A DNA stretch of 35,300 nucleotides, taken from contig CAZAFM010000012.1 in NCBI GenBank assembly GCA_964484395.1, positions 1-35,300 of the forward strand, read 5' to 3'. Every line of letters begins with the position of its first letter. Position 1 is the stretch's first letter. A program made the position numbers and the translations under genes. Below are positions 14,440 through 21,821 of this stretch, in pieces. A model generated the notes under the pieces. The model searched no databases. It saw nothing but the letters and a program-made list of their open reading frames with translations, and was not told where the DNA came from. The DNA is from CAZAFM01 sp964484395. GTDB lineage: Bacteria > Campylobacterota > Campylobacteria > Campylobacterales > CAZAFM01.

Positions 14440-14545
14440 TGATAACAAGCCCTAGCACCGAATAGGTAAAAACCTACCGGTGTAGGCTGGTTTTGTGTAC
14501 AAAATTCGTACACTAATCGATCAGGCTAGCACCCTAGAGTTGGCA
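14440..14545 (+). repeat. Putative attC site 2 (about 106 bp; right end uncertain)
   Basis: The left core TGATAAC (14440-14446) is the exact complement of GTTATCA at 13801-13807, the predicted left end of this same cassette. Both attC candidates share TAACAAG at the core edge. Inner arms CTAGC / GCTAG pair, and the interior has hairpins CCTAC-CGGT-GTAGG and GTGTAC...GTACAC (about 14496-14514). The right core is taken as G^TTGGCA at 14539, but arm-core spacers then differ (5 and 9 nt) and no matching TGCCAAC is found downstream, so this edge may be eroded. Confidence 0.45.
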
Positions 14546-14619
14546 AAGGTGCAAGGTCAAAGCACTGCCACCGACAAGTACATACTTTTCTAAAAAATCA
14601 CAACTATCTATCATCTTAT

Positions 14620-14651
14620 CTCGTTCCACCTCTCCTGAGGTGGAATGCATA
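14620..14651 (+). repeat. REP-like element, left copy (32 bp)
   Basis: This 32-bp sequence is the exact reverse complement of 15134-15165. Internally it forms a 9-bp stem, TTCCACCTC / GAGGTGGAA, around a TCCT loop. With the other copy it brackets the transposase relic at 14681-15117, the standard layout of a RAYT gene and its REP hairpins. Confidence 0.8.
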
Positions 14652-14680
14652 CCATAAGCTAATCTATAAAAATATCCAAA

Positions 14681-15117
14681 ATGGGAAGAACTAGATATAA
14701 AATATACGAACCAACTCATCCTCACTTTGTAACTTGCACAATACTTCATTGGCTGCCAATATTTACTAGACAAGAAGGTGTTCAAATTATCATTGACTGT
14801 ATTAAGTTCCTACAAGAAAAAGAGAATCTCAAAGTATATGCTTTCGTAATACTAGAAAATCATCTTCATATGATAGTATCAAGTGATGATTTACATAAAG
14901 CTATGCAATCATTTAAACAATACACAGCCAAACAAATATTAGATATGTTAAAAAAAGCAAATGCAAAAACTATCCTAGACCAACTAATGTTCTATAAAAA
15001 AGCAAATCATAAAGAAAAAACATATCAAGTATGGGAAGAGGGATATCAACCAAAACTGATACAAAATGAGATTATGAAGATATGAAAGGTTTGATAGATG
15101 TTGAGAGATTTTGGTAG
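14681..15117 (+). pseudogene. REP-associated tyrosine transposase (RAYT, Y1 family), internally deleted
   Basis: The N-terminal 130 codons are an intact Y1_Tnp domain: MGRTRYKIYEPTHPHFVTC, the HUH motif in ENHLHMIV, the catalytic Tyr helix FKQYTAKQIL, and YQVWEEGYQPKLIQNE. The frame then stops at 15085. The family's C-terminal end, KGLIDVERFW, appears immediately afterwards in another frame with its stop at 15115-15117. The segment that normally lies between (IHxNPVKRGYV and WRYSSA region) is missing, so an internal deletion of roughly 40-50 codons has occurred. Probably inactive. Confidence 0.8.
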
Positions 15118-15133
15118 ATTATTTTAGCTTCTA

Positions 15134-15165
15134 TATGCATTCCACCTCAGGAGAGGTGGAACGAG
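15134..15165 (-). repeat. REP-like element, right copy (32 bp, inverted)
   Basis: Exact reverse complement of 14620-14651, with the same 9-bp hairpin. It lies 17 nt after the RAYT relic and 12 nt before the -35 box of the following toxin-antitoxin pair. Perfect identity of two copies next to a decayed transposase suggests the decay is recent or the repeats are maintained. Confidence 0.8.
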
Positions 15166-15176
15166 GAAATAACTAC

Positions 15177-15217
15177 TTGACAAAGCAACTCTTTTTGCAC
15201 TACAATTGTATATACAA
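15177..15217 (+). promoter_or_regulatory. Promoter and palindromic operator of the RHH/RelE pair
   Basis: TTGACA (15177-15182) and TACAAT (15201-15206), spacer 18 bp, form a good sigma-70 promoter. A perfect 12-bp palindrome, TTGTATATACAA, occupies 15206-15217, overlapping the end of the -10 box, where binding of the RHH antitoxin would block transcription. GAGG precedes the ATG at 15238. Confidence 0.6.
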
Positions 15218-15237
15218 ATAAAGAAAAGAGGTATATC

Positions 15238-15468
15238 ATGAAGCAAGCAATAAATATACGACTTGAAAAAGATGTTGTGCAAGCACTGGATGAATATGCA
15301 TTAGAACTAGATAAAACCAGAACAAGCTTGGTTGAAAAAGCTATAGAATTATATTTTGATAAACTAGATGAGATGATTGCTGATAAAAGAATCGATAACT
15401 TAAAATCTGGAAAAACAACAGTCGTACCTCTTGAGGAAGTATTTAAAAAAGCTGGTATAGATGTATAG
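15238..15468 (+). CDS. Ribbon-helix-helix antitoxin
   Basis: 76 aa. The N-terminus is a classic RHH fold: QAINIRLEKDVVQALDEYAL as strand and first helix, then KTRTSLVEKAIELYFDK as second helix. The C-terminal part (GKTTVVPLEEVFKKAGI) is the usual toxin-wrapping tail. It overlaps the RelE toxin by 8 nt. RHH antitoxins repress their own promoter, and a palindromic operator lies at 15206-15217. Confidence 0.85.
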   Translation: MKQAINIRLEKDVVQALDEYALELDKTRTSLVEKAIELYFDKLDEMIADKRIDNLKSGKTTVVPLEEVFKKAGIDV

Positions 15469-15712
15469 TGTAGCTTTTGATAAAGATGCTGAGAAAGAGT
15501 TCTTGAAGTTTGACAAACAAGTTCAACTGCTCGTTTCATCAAAAATCTTAGATCTACAAAGCGGTAATTTTAAAAATGATAAACAATTAAAGGGAAAACA
15601 CAAAGGTAAGTTTAGAAAACGAGGTGGAAATTATCGTATTATCTATTTAAAAGAAAATAACTTATTAGTTATCTCTGTAATTAGAATTGCACATAGAAAA
15701 GAAGTATATTAA
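15461..15712 (+). CDS. RelE-family toxin
   Basis: 83 aa, ATG overlapping the antitoxin stop. RelE-fold features: YSVAFDKDAEKEFLKFDK, the LKGKHKGKFRKRGGNYRIIY core with basic residues on the presumed active surface, and VISVIRIAHRKEVY ending in the family's HRxxVY. It is full length and shows no damage, unlike the ParE relic near 10715. RelE toxins cleave mRNA at the ribosome; substrate mode here is inferred from family. Confidence 0.87.
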   Translation: MYSVAFDKDAEKEFLKFDKQVQLLVSSKILDLQSGNFKNDKQLKGKHKGKFRKRGGNYRIIYLKENNLLVISVIRIAHRKEVY

Positions 15713-15803
15713 AGTTATAGCAAATAAAAGGGGTCAAATGATGCTAATATCATCCCCGTCATTGTAGTTTGAGGTGGCAACTGTTTTTAAACTTAATGGT
15801 GGT

Positions 15804-15835
15804 AAAGTAGCTTTAGATTAGATTTGCTACTTTTT
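15804..15835 (+). terminator. Hairpin with T-run upstream of the cytochrome peroxidase gene
   Basis: AAAGTAGC (15804-15811) and GCTACTTT (15826-15833) form an 8-bp stem with a 14-nt loop, ending in a run of five T. It lies after the RelE toxin and directly before the ribosome binding site (AGGAG) of the gene at 15849. It could terminate transcription from the accessory island or modulate the downstream gene. Confidence 0.4.
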
Positions 15836-15848
15836 AGGAGAGTATGGA

Positions 15849-16787
15849 ATGCTAAAAGTATTGGTTGCTACTGTTGCGATGATTCTGTTTTTAAATGTAG
15901 TTGTGGTTTACTCTTTTGAGCTGGATTTTATCAAGCCAGTTGTTGATAAAGATGACTATGATAGGGATTTGACACTTCTTGGAAAGAGACTTTTTACTGA
16001 TCCTAACCTTAGTGCTGATGGTACTATATCGTGTTCATCATGTCATGATGGAGAGGGATTTGGAGTAGATAGTTTACAAACATCCAAAGGAATAGGGGGT
16101 ACATTAGGCGAAATAAATGCTCCAACAACTTTTAATGCAAGATTTAACTTTGTGCAATTCCACGATGGGAGAGCTAGAAGCTTGGAAGAGCAAGCTCTAG
16201 GACCTATAGAAAACCCCATTGAGATGGGAAACTCTTTAGAAAATGTACTGGAGTACTTAAAACAAGATAACTACTATAGATTTCAGTTTGAGAGGTTCTA
16301 TGAAGATGGGGTTACTGCTCAAAACTTAGCTCATGCTCTCTCAGAGTTTGAGAGAGGACTAGTCAATAGCTCTAGGTTTGATGAATATCTTTTAGGAAAT
16401 GATGCAGCTTTGGGAAGTGAAGCTAGGGAGGGATATGAGCTTTTTAAAAGTTATGGATGTATAGCTTGTCATAATGGAATCAATGTAGGTGGGAACTCCT
16501 ACCAAAAACTAGGAATCTTCAAAGACTACAATGGAACATCTCTAGGCAGATACAATGTCACAAAGGATGACAGAGATAAAAACCACTTCAAAGTCCCAAC
16601 TCTCAGAAACATAAGCTGGACTAAACCCTACTTACATGATGGTTCTATCTATAGTTTGAAAAAAGCTATTGAGTTTATGGGTGAGTATCAACTAGGTATT
16701 ACAATAAATAGTGATGATAGTGAGAAGATAGAGATTTTCCTACAATCCCTAACTGGTGAAACCCCAAAGGTTGTGATTGATGAGTAG
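15849..16787 (+). CDS. Di-heme cytochrome c peroxidase/MauG family protein
   Basis: 312 aa with AGGAG 5 nt upstream of the cluster of start codons; ATG 15849 chosen. A hydrophobic signal segment (about 1-23) sends it to the periplasm. Two c-type heme motifs are present: Cys62-Ser-Ser-Cys65-His66 and Cys204-Ile-Ala-Cys207-His208, with family landmarks LGKRLFTDPNLS, NAPTTFNARF, QFHDGRA, GPIENPIEMG and KVPTLRNI..KPYLHDG. Bacterial cytochrome c peroxidases reduce H2O2 to water using cytochrome c electrons. The gene overlaps the next by 8 nt. Confidence 0.9.
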   Translation: MLKVLVATVAMILFLNVVVVYSFELDFIKPVVDKDDYDRDLTLLGKRLFTDPNLSADGTISCSSCHDGEGFGVDSLQTSKGIGGTLGEINAPTTFNARFNFVQFHDGRARSLEEQALGPIENPIEMGNSLENVLEYLKQDNYYRFQFERFYEDGVTAQNLAHALSEFERGLVNSSRFDEYLLGNDAALGSEAREGYELFKSYGCIACHNGINVGGNSYQKLGIFKDYNGTSLGRYNVTKDDRDKNHFKVPTLRNISWTKPYLHDGSIYSLKKAIEFMGEYQLGITINSDDSEKIEIFLQSLTGETPKVVIDE

Positions 16788-17343
16788 ATATATTATACTA
16801 AGTGTTGGTGTAGCTATCATAATAGGTGGGGTTTTTGCTTATTTGCATATAAAAAGTGAGCATGAAAGAGATATGAAAATAGAGCTTCTGACACAAAGAA
16901 TCACAACCCTTAGCTACTATCTAGAAAACTCCTTGCCAGATACTTTAGAGTTTATAGACTATGATAGTTATGAAAATGAGTTTAGAAAACTTCAAGATGC
17001 TTTTTTAAAACTTCAGAAGCTAGACCCATCAAAGGCAAAGAGTTTAGAGAGTGAGTTTAGAAGAGTAGAAGATAAAAAAGATAGATATAAATCACAAAAT
17101 GCCCAAATGGTTATGTCTCTAATCTTTATAGACAAACTCATACAAGATGAAGATTTAGAAACTGAAGCTTCTAAGATAAAACTAAAAATTTACACACAAC
17201 TTCTAAAGCTATCACTGGAAAAAAGAGATGATTTAAGCCCTATTTATGAAAATCTTGATAGATTGGAAAAGCTACAAAATAGTAAGGAAGATAACTTTAT
17301 CATCCATACTGAGAGGATTTTGGATTTGATGCAAAAAAGTTGA
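16780..17343 (+). CDS. Membrane-anchored coiled-coil protein, unknown function
   Basis: 187 aa from the ATG at 16780, overlapping the peroxidase stop by 8 nt; a TTG one codon earlier is also in frame. One N-terminal transmembrane segment (RYIILSVGVAIIIGGVFAYL) is followed by a mostly helical, Lys/Glu/Leu-rich region with no Cys and no recognisable domain. Tight coupling suggests co-expression with the cytochrome c peroxidase, perhaps as an anchor or partner. I do not recognise a family. Confidence 0.75.
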   Translation: MSRYIILSVGVAIIIGGVFAYLHIKSEHERDMKIELLTQRITTLSYYLENSLPDTLEFIDYDSYENEFRKLQDAFLKLQKLDPSKAKSLESEFRRVEDKKDRYKSQNAQMVMSLIFIDKLIQDEDLETEASKIKLKIYTQLLKLSLEKRDDLSPIYENLDRLEKLQNSKEDNFIIHTERILDLMQKS

Positions 17344-17346
17344 TTT

Positions 17347-17985
17347 CTATCTCCTTGCACCATACCCTGCAAAAAGATCATAAGCTAAGCATCTATGCTT
17401 CCTGCTACCCCTTGGGCATTTTTTTAGAAATGAGTTTATGACTTTGTTGTTTTTGTAGTGGGCTCTTGTTTGTAGGTTTATGTATGAGAGTTTAACTATA
17501 CCTGAGAGGAGGTTTACAAACTCAACTGTTCCATCACCCATCACTCTATAGACAATCCCAATGTGTGTGATGTTGCTGGGGTCTTTAGAGTAACCTACTG
17601 TGTTATGAAAAAATACTAGGTCTCCAACTTTTGGAGTTTTGTCATAAAAAACTCTACCTTTTCTTTTGTAGTAGTTGTGCATAGCTTTTGAGCGACGGCT
17701 GTTTGTGTAGTGCTTCAGAAGCTCATCTGTATCAAAGTAGTTATATCCCAAATCCTTGTTTACCTCTAAAACAAACCCTGAACAATCACCCCCTTTTGTT
17801 GTCCCAAAGTATGGCTTTATGACATCTCTTAGGGGGTGTGCTTGTGGGCTTTGCGGTTTTTTGTGGGTCTCTTTAGGCTTTGGTTCAGGCTTTGGAGTGA
17901 TGGAAGATGGGGTATAATTACTCTTGGTACTACATCCAGTTAGTAGCATAAAAAAACAAATCATAAAAAAGAGATACTTCTTCAC
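17347..17985 (-). CDS. NlpC/P60-like lipoprotein peptidase
   Basis: 212 aa from a GTG at 17985, chosen because AAGG sits 7 nt upstream and it yields a clean lipoprotein signal (VKKYLFFMICFFMLLTGC); an in-frame TTG at 18021 extends it by 12 codons without a ribosome binding site. After the lipidated Cys comes a Pro/Lys-rich linker (TPKPEPKPKETHKKP) and an NlpC/P60-type domain with the catalytic Cys in GGDCSGFV, VGDLVFFHN and the His in THIGIVYRV. Such enzymes cut peptidoglycan peptide bonds. It converges with the coiled-coil gene (3 bp gap) and diverges from secA. Confidence 0.8.
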   Translation of the reverse strand: MKKYLFFMICFFMLLTGCSTKSNYTPSSITPKPEPKPKETHKKPQSPQAHPLRDVIKPYFGTTKGGDCSGFVLEVNKDLGYNYFDTDELLKHYTNSRRSKAMHNYYKRKGRVFYDKTPKVGDLVFFHNTVGYSKDPSNITHIGIVYRVMGDGTVEFVNLLSGIVKLSYINLQTRAHYKNNKVINSFLKKCPRGSRKHRCLAYDLFAGYGARR

Positions 17986-18051
17986 CCTATAGCCTTTTAA
18001 TATTGTGTGTGTTAAAATCAAGAACTATTTTAATGTATCTAAGGAAAATGT

Positions 18052-20619
18052 ATGATAAAAAAGCTCTTTTCAGGTCTACTTCCATCAAAAAACGACCGAG
18101 AACTTAAAAAATATAAAAAGAGAGTAGATGAGATAAATGCTCTTGAAAAAGATTATGAGGGTATGAGTGATGATGAGCTAAAAAACTCATTTGAAAAACT
18201 TAAGCAGAGAGTTGTAGATGGTGAGAGTTTAGACTCTGTTTTAATACAGAGCTTTGCTATAACAAGAGAGGCTTCAAAGAGGGTTCTTGGTCTAAGACAC
18301 TTTGATGTGCAGTTAGTAGGTGGAATGGTTCTTCATGAGGGTCGTATTGCTGAGATGAAAACAGGTGAGGGTAAAACACTAGTCGCAACTCTACCTGTAG
18401 TTCTAAATGCGATGACAGGGAAAACAGTCTGTGTTGTAACAGTAAATGACTATCTTGCAAGTAGAGATGGTAAAGAGATGGGTAAGTTATATGAGTTTTT
18501 AGGCTACAAAGTTGGTGTGATAGTCTCAGAGGGTGCTGATACTGACAAGGTGGATGCTTATAGCTCAAATATTATCTATGGAACAAACAATGAATATGGC
18601 TTTGACTATCTGCGTGATAATCTCAAATACTCTTTTGATGAAAAACTCCAAAAAGACCACTACTTTGCTATAGTGGATGAAGTGGACTCCATCCTCATAG
18701 ATGAAGCAAGAACTCCATTAATCATTTCAGGCCCAGTAAACAGACGGATAGACAACTACGCAAAGGCTGATAAAATAGCAAAACAGCTTGAGATAGAGAA
18801 ACACTTCAATGTAGATGAGAAGAACAAAACAGTTTTGATGACAGAAGAGGGTGTAAATGAAGCTGAGAAGCTTTTTGAGGTGGATAATCTCTACTCACTA
18901 GAAAATGCCATACTTGCTCATCATCTTGATCAGGCTTTGAGGGCAAATCATCTTTTTACTATAGATGTTGACTATGTAAATAAGGATGGAGAGATTGTTA
19001 TTGTTGATGAGTTTACAGGTAGGCTTAGTGAAGGGAGGCGCTACTCTGAGGGACTTCATCAAGCCTTAGAAGCAAAAGAGGGAGTGAAGATTAAAGAGGA
19101 GAGCCAGACATTTGCTGATATTACCTATCAAAACTACTTTAGAATGTTTGATAAGTTAGCAGGTATGACAGGAACGGCTCAGACTGAGGCTGCTGAGTTT
19201 TCTCAGATATATAGCCTAGATGTTGTATCTATCCCTACAAATGTACCAATTACTAGAGAAGATAAAAATGACCTTATCTATAAAAGTGAAAAAGAGAAGT
19301 TTGATGCTGTTATAGAGAAGATAGTTGAGTTAAACAAAAAAGGACAGCCAGTTTTGGTTGGAACTGGAAGTATTGAGAGGAGTGAATACCTATCATCCTT
19401 GCTTAAAAAACAAAAAATAAAACACACAGTCCTAAATGCAAAACAGCATGATAAAGAAGCAGAAATCATAATGGATGCAGGAAAAAAAGGTGCTATAACT
19501 ATTGCTACAAATATGGCAGGTCGTGGTGTTGATATTAAGCTTAGTGAAGAGATTAAAGAGCTTGGTGGACTATATATTATAGGAACTGAGAGGCATGAGA
19601 GTAGAAGAATAGATAATCAGCTAAGAGGAAGGTCTGGAAGACAGGGTGACCCGGGCGTAAGTCAGTTCTATTTAAGCCTTGAAGATAGTCTGCTTAGGAT
19701 ATTTGGAAGTGATAAAATCCGTGGAATAATGGATAGGCTAGGAGTGGAAGAGGGTGAACATATAGAGTCAAGAATGGTCACAAGAGCCGTAGAAAATGCT
19801 CAGAAAAAAGTAGAGTCAATGCACTTTGAGTCAAGAAAACATCTCCTAGAGTATGATGATGTGGCAAATGAGCAGAGAAAGGTGGTTTTTAGGCTTAGAG
19901 ATGAGCTACTAAATAAAGAGTATGATTTGAGTACAAAAATAGTAGAAAACAGAAATGAAGCAGTAACTATGCTACTAGAGAGTGCTGAAGTCTATGAGGG
20001 TATAGCAAAAGAAGATATGAATTATGAAAGGGTTGTAGGGCTTTTAAAAGAGGAGTTTAACTACGATATTGATATTTCTAAAATCAATGATTTGGAGTAT
20101 GAGCAGTTAAGTGAACTTCTTGTAAGTAGCCTAGAAGAGGCTTATGAAGAGAAAATGAGTATGGCAACTCCTGAGCGAAGAAGTGAGATAGAGAGAATAG
20201 TCTATCTTCAAGTCTTAGATAATGCATGGAGAGACCATCTCTATCAGATGGATGTACTAAAAACAGGTATAGGTCTTAGAGGATACAACCAAAAAGACCC
20301 TCTAACTGAGTATAAAAAAGAGAGTTTCAACCTTTTTGTAGAGATGATAGGTGGAGTAAAATTTGAAGCCATAAAGACTCTTCAGATACTACAACTAAAG
20401 AGTGAGAGTGAAGAGCAAGACAGAGAAGAAGCGCAGAGAATGCTAAAAAGGATGGAGGAGGAGCTTCAAGGAAGTGTAAGCTTCAGTGATGCAAAGACTG
20501 AGCCTCAAAGAGTTGAGAAAAAGCCAGCTAGGAATGAGCCTTGCCCTTGCGGAAGTGGCAAAAAGTATAAGCACTGCTGTGGGCAGAGTGGACCTAAAAA
20601 AGGAGCACTTGCTAATTGA
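18052..20619 (+). CDS. secA: SecA, preprotein translocase ATPase
   Basis: 855 aa, ATG with AAGGA upstream. All SecA landmarks are present: Walker A in MKTGEGKTLVATLP, DEVDSILIDEARTPL, the preprotein cross-linking domain, GMTGTAQTEAAEF, the helicase-like ATNMAGRGVDIKL and RGRSGRQGDPG, the helical scaffold region (YLQVLDNAWRDHLYQMD), and a C-terminal zinc-binding tail, EPCPCGSGKKYKHCCG, that contacts SecB or ribosomes. It drives export of unfolded proteins through SecYEG. The length fits the phylum. The downstream permease gene begins within its stop codon, indicating coupled translation. Confidence 0.97.
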   Translation: MIKKLFSGLLPSKNDRELKKYKKRVDEINALEKDYEGMSDDELKNSFEKLKQRVVDGESLDSVLIQSFAITREASKRVLGLRHFDVQLVGGMVLHEGRIAEMKTGEGKTLVATLPVVLNAMTGKTVCVVTVNDYLASRDGKEMGKLYEFLGYKVGVIVSEGADTDKVDAYSSNIIYGTNNEYGFDYLRDNLKYSFDEKLQKDHYFAIVDEVDSILIDEARTPLIISGPVNRRIDNYAKADKIAKQLEIEKHFNVDEKNKTVLMTEEGVNEAEKLFEVDNLYSLENAILAHHLDQALRANHLFTIDVDYVNKDGEIVIVDEFTGRLSEGRRYSEGLHQALEAKEGVKIKEESQTFADITYQNYFRMFDKLAGMTGTAQTEAAEFSQIYSLDVVSIPTNVPITREDKNDLIYKSEKEKFDAVIEKIVELNKKGQPVLVGTGSIERSEYLSSLLKKQKIKHTVLNAKQHDKEAEIIMDAGKKGAITIATNMAGRGVDIKLSEEIKELGGLYIIGTERHESRRIDNQLRGRSGRQGDPGVSQFYLSLEDSLLRIFGSDKIRGIMDRLGVEEGEHIESRMVTRAVENAQKKVESMHFESRKHLLEYDDVANEQRKVVFRLRDELLNKEYDLSTKIVENRNEAVTMLLESAEVYEGIAKEDMNYERVVGLLKEEFNYDIDISKINDLEYEQLSELLVSSLEEAYEEKMSMATPERRSEIERIVYLQVLDNAWRDHLYQMDVLKTGIGLRGYNQKDPLTEYKKESFNLFVEMIGGVKFEAIKTLQILQLKSESEEQDREEAQRMLKRMEEELQGSVSFSDAKTEPQRVEKKPARNEPCPCGSGKKYKHCCGQSGPKKGALAN

Positions 20620-21821
20620 AGGAGATAGGATTAGTAAATCTTCTTGTAAGAAAATATCTTAAATTTGACAAAACACAACCATTTATATCTATAACAGCTC
20701 TACTTGCTTTTTTGGGTGTAATGGTCGGTGTGATGGTGCTTATAATTGCTATGGCTATTATGAATGGTTTTGATAAGGAGTTTGAAAAGAAGCTTTTTGT
20801 TATGAACTATCCACTAACTATCTATCCAAAAGGAAATTTCAAGTTAGATAATGAGCTTTTAAATAAGCTTGAAGAAGAGTTTGAAGATATGAAGTTTTCT
20901 CCATACATAAGTACTCAAGCTATCGCTAAAAAGGGTGAAAGCATCATGGGGGCTCAGGTCTATGGAGTGGACTTTGAAAAAGAACAGTATGTTAATGAGA
21001 TAGTAAAAAAGGCAATAGGGACAACCAAAATAGAGAAGTTTGATGCACTCTTAGGACAAGACCTTTATGATAGACTGTTTTTAAGTAGTGAAGAGAAGTT
21101 TACGCTTATTTTTACTAAGCTAACTCCTGGAGGTTTCTCTGTTTTGCCAACTATCAAAAGATTTGATGCAAAAACTAGCTTCAAATCTGGTTTAATAGCT
21201 TATGATAAAACCTATGTATTTGTAAGACTAGAAGATTTAGGTAGGGTTTTGAATATTCAAGAGGGTGAGTTTGATGGAGTGCATGTTTATTCAGATGAGC
21301 CTATGGAAGATATAGTAGCTTTAAGAGAATTTCTACCTCCTCTAGTGGGTGCAGTAGGATGGTGGCAGCAGAATGGAAACTTTTTTGCAGCGCTAAAAAT
21401 GGAAAAAAGAGCACTATTTATAGTGCTAATGCTAATAATTCTAATAGCCTCACTAAATATTATAAGCTCACTTCTTATGACTGTAATGAATAGGCGAAGA
21501 GATATAGCACTTCTACTCTCATTGGGTTTAAGCAAAAAAGAGTTAAAAGCTATTTTTTTTAGAGTGGGCTTTATAATAGGTGCTAGTGGTATAGTAGCTG
21601 GTGTGGCTCTTGGACTGTTTGGACTATATTTGTTAGATAGCTTTCCTATAGTCTCGCTTCCTGCTGATGTATATGGAACTGCAAAGCTACCTCTTGAGCT
21701 CTCTTTGAGTGATTTTATTTACATAGTTGTAGGGTCATTTTTTGTCGTTTTGATCTCATCAATTTATCCTGCTAAAAAAGCAGCAGATATTGATGTATTA
21801 TCTGTTTTAAGGAATGAGTAA
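20616..21821 (+). CDS. LolC/LolE-family lipoprotein-releasing permease
   Basis: 401 aa, TTG start overlapping the secA stop; AAAGGAG lies 10 nt upstream and no better in-frame start follows. One transmembrane segment near residues 22-48 (ALLAFLGVMVGVMVLIIAMAIMN), a large periplasmic domain (about 50-265), then three segments in the C-terminal third and a closing SSIYPAKKAADIDVLSVLRNE, the standard ending of MacB/LolCE-type ABC permeases. LolCDE extracts lipoproteins from the inner membrane. No LolD ATPase gene is adjacent; it must be elsewhere. Confidence 0.88.
   Translation: MKEIGLVNLLVRKYLKFDKTQPFISITALLAFLGVMVGVMVLIIAMAIMNGFDKEFEKKLFVMNYPLTIYPKGNFKLDNELLNKLEEEFEDMKFSPYISTQAIAKKGESIMGAQVYGVDFEKEQYVNEIVKKAIGTTKIEKFDALLGQDLYDRLFLSSEEKFTLIFTKLTPGGFSVLPTIKRFDAKTSFKSGLIAYDKTYVFVRLEDLGRVLNIQEGEFDGVHVYSDEPMEDIVALREFLPPLVGAVGWWQQNGNFFAALKMEKRALFIVLMLIILIASLNIISSLLMTVMNRRRDIALLLSLGLSKKELKAIFFRVGFIIGASGIVAGVALGLFGLYLLDSFPIVSLPADVYGTAKLPLELSLSDFIYIVVGSFFVVLISSIYPAKKAADIDVLSVLRNE

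Noticed and set aside
14534..14785. Minus-strand frame of 83 codons
   Set aside because: It crosses the REP hairpin and is antisense to the RAYT N-terminus; no domain and no ribosome binding site.
14539..15848. A third cassette containing the RHH/RelE pair
   Set aside because: The complement of TTGGCA (TGCCAA followed by C) does not occur after the toxin stop; the boundary may have been disrupted by the RAYT/REP insertion, so no third cassette is claimed.
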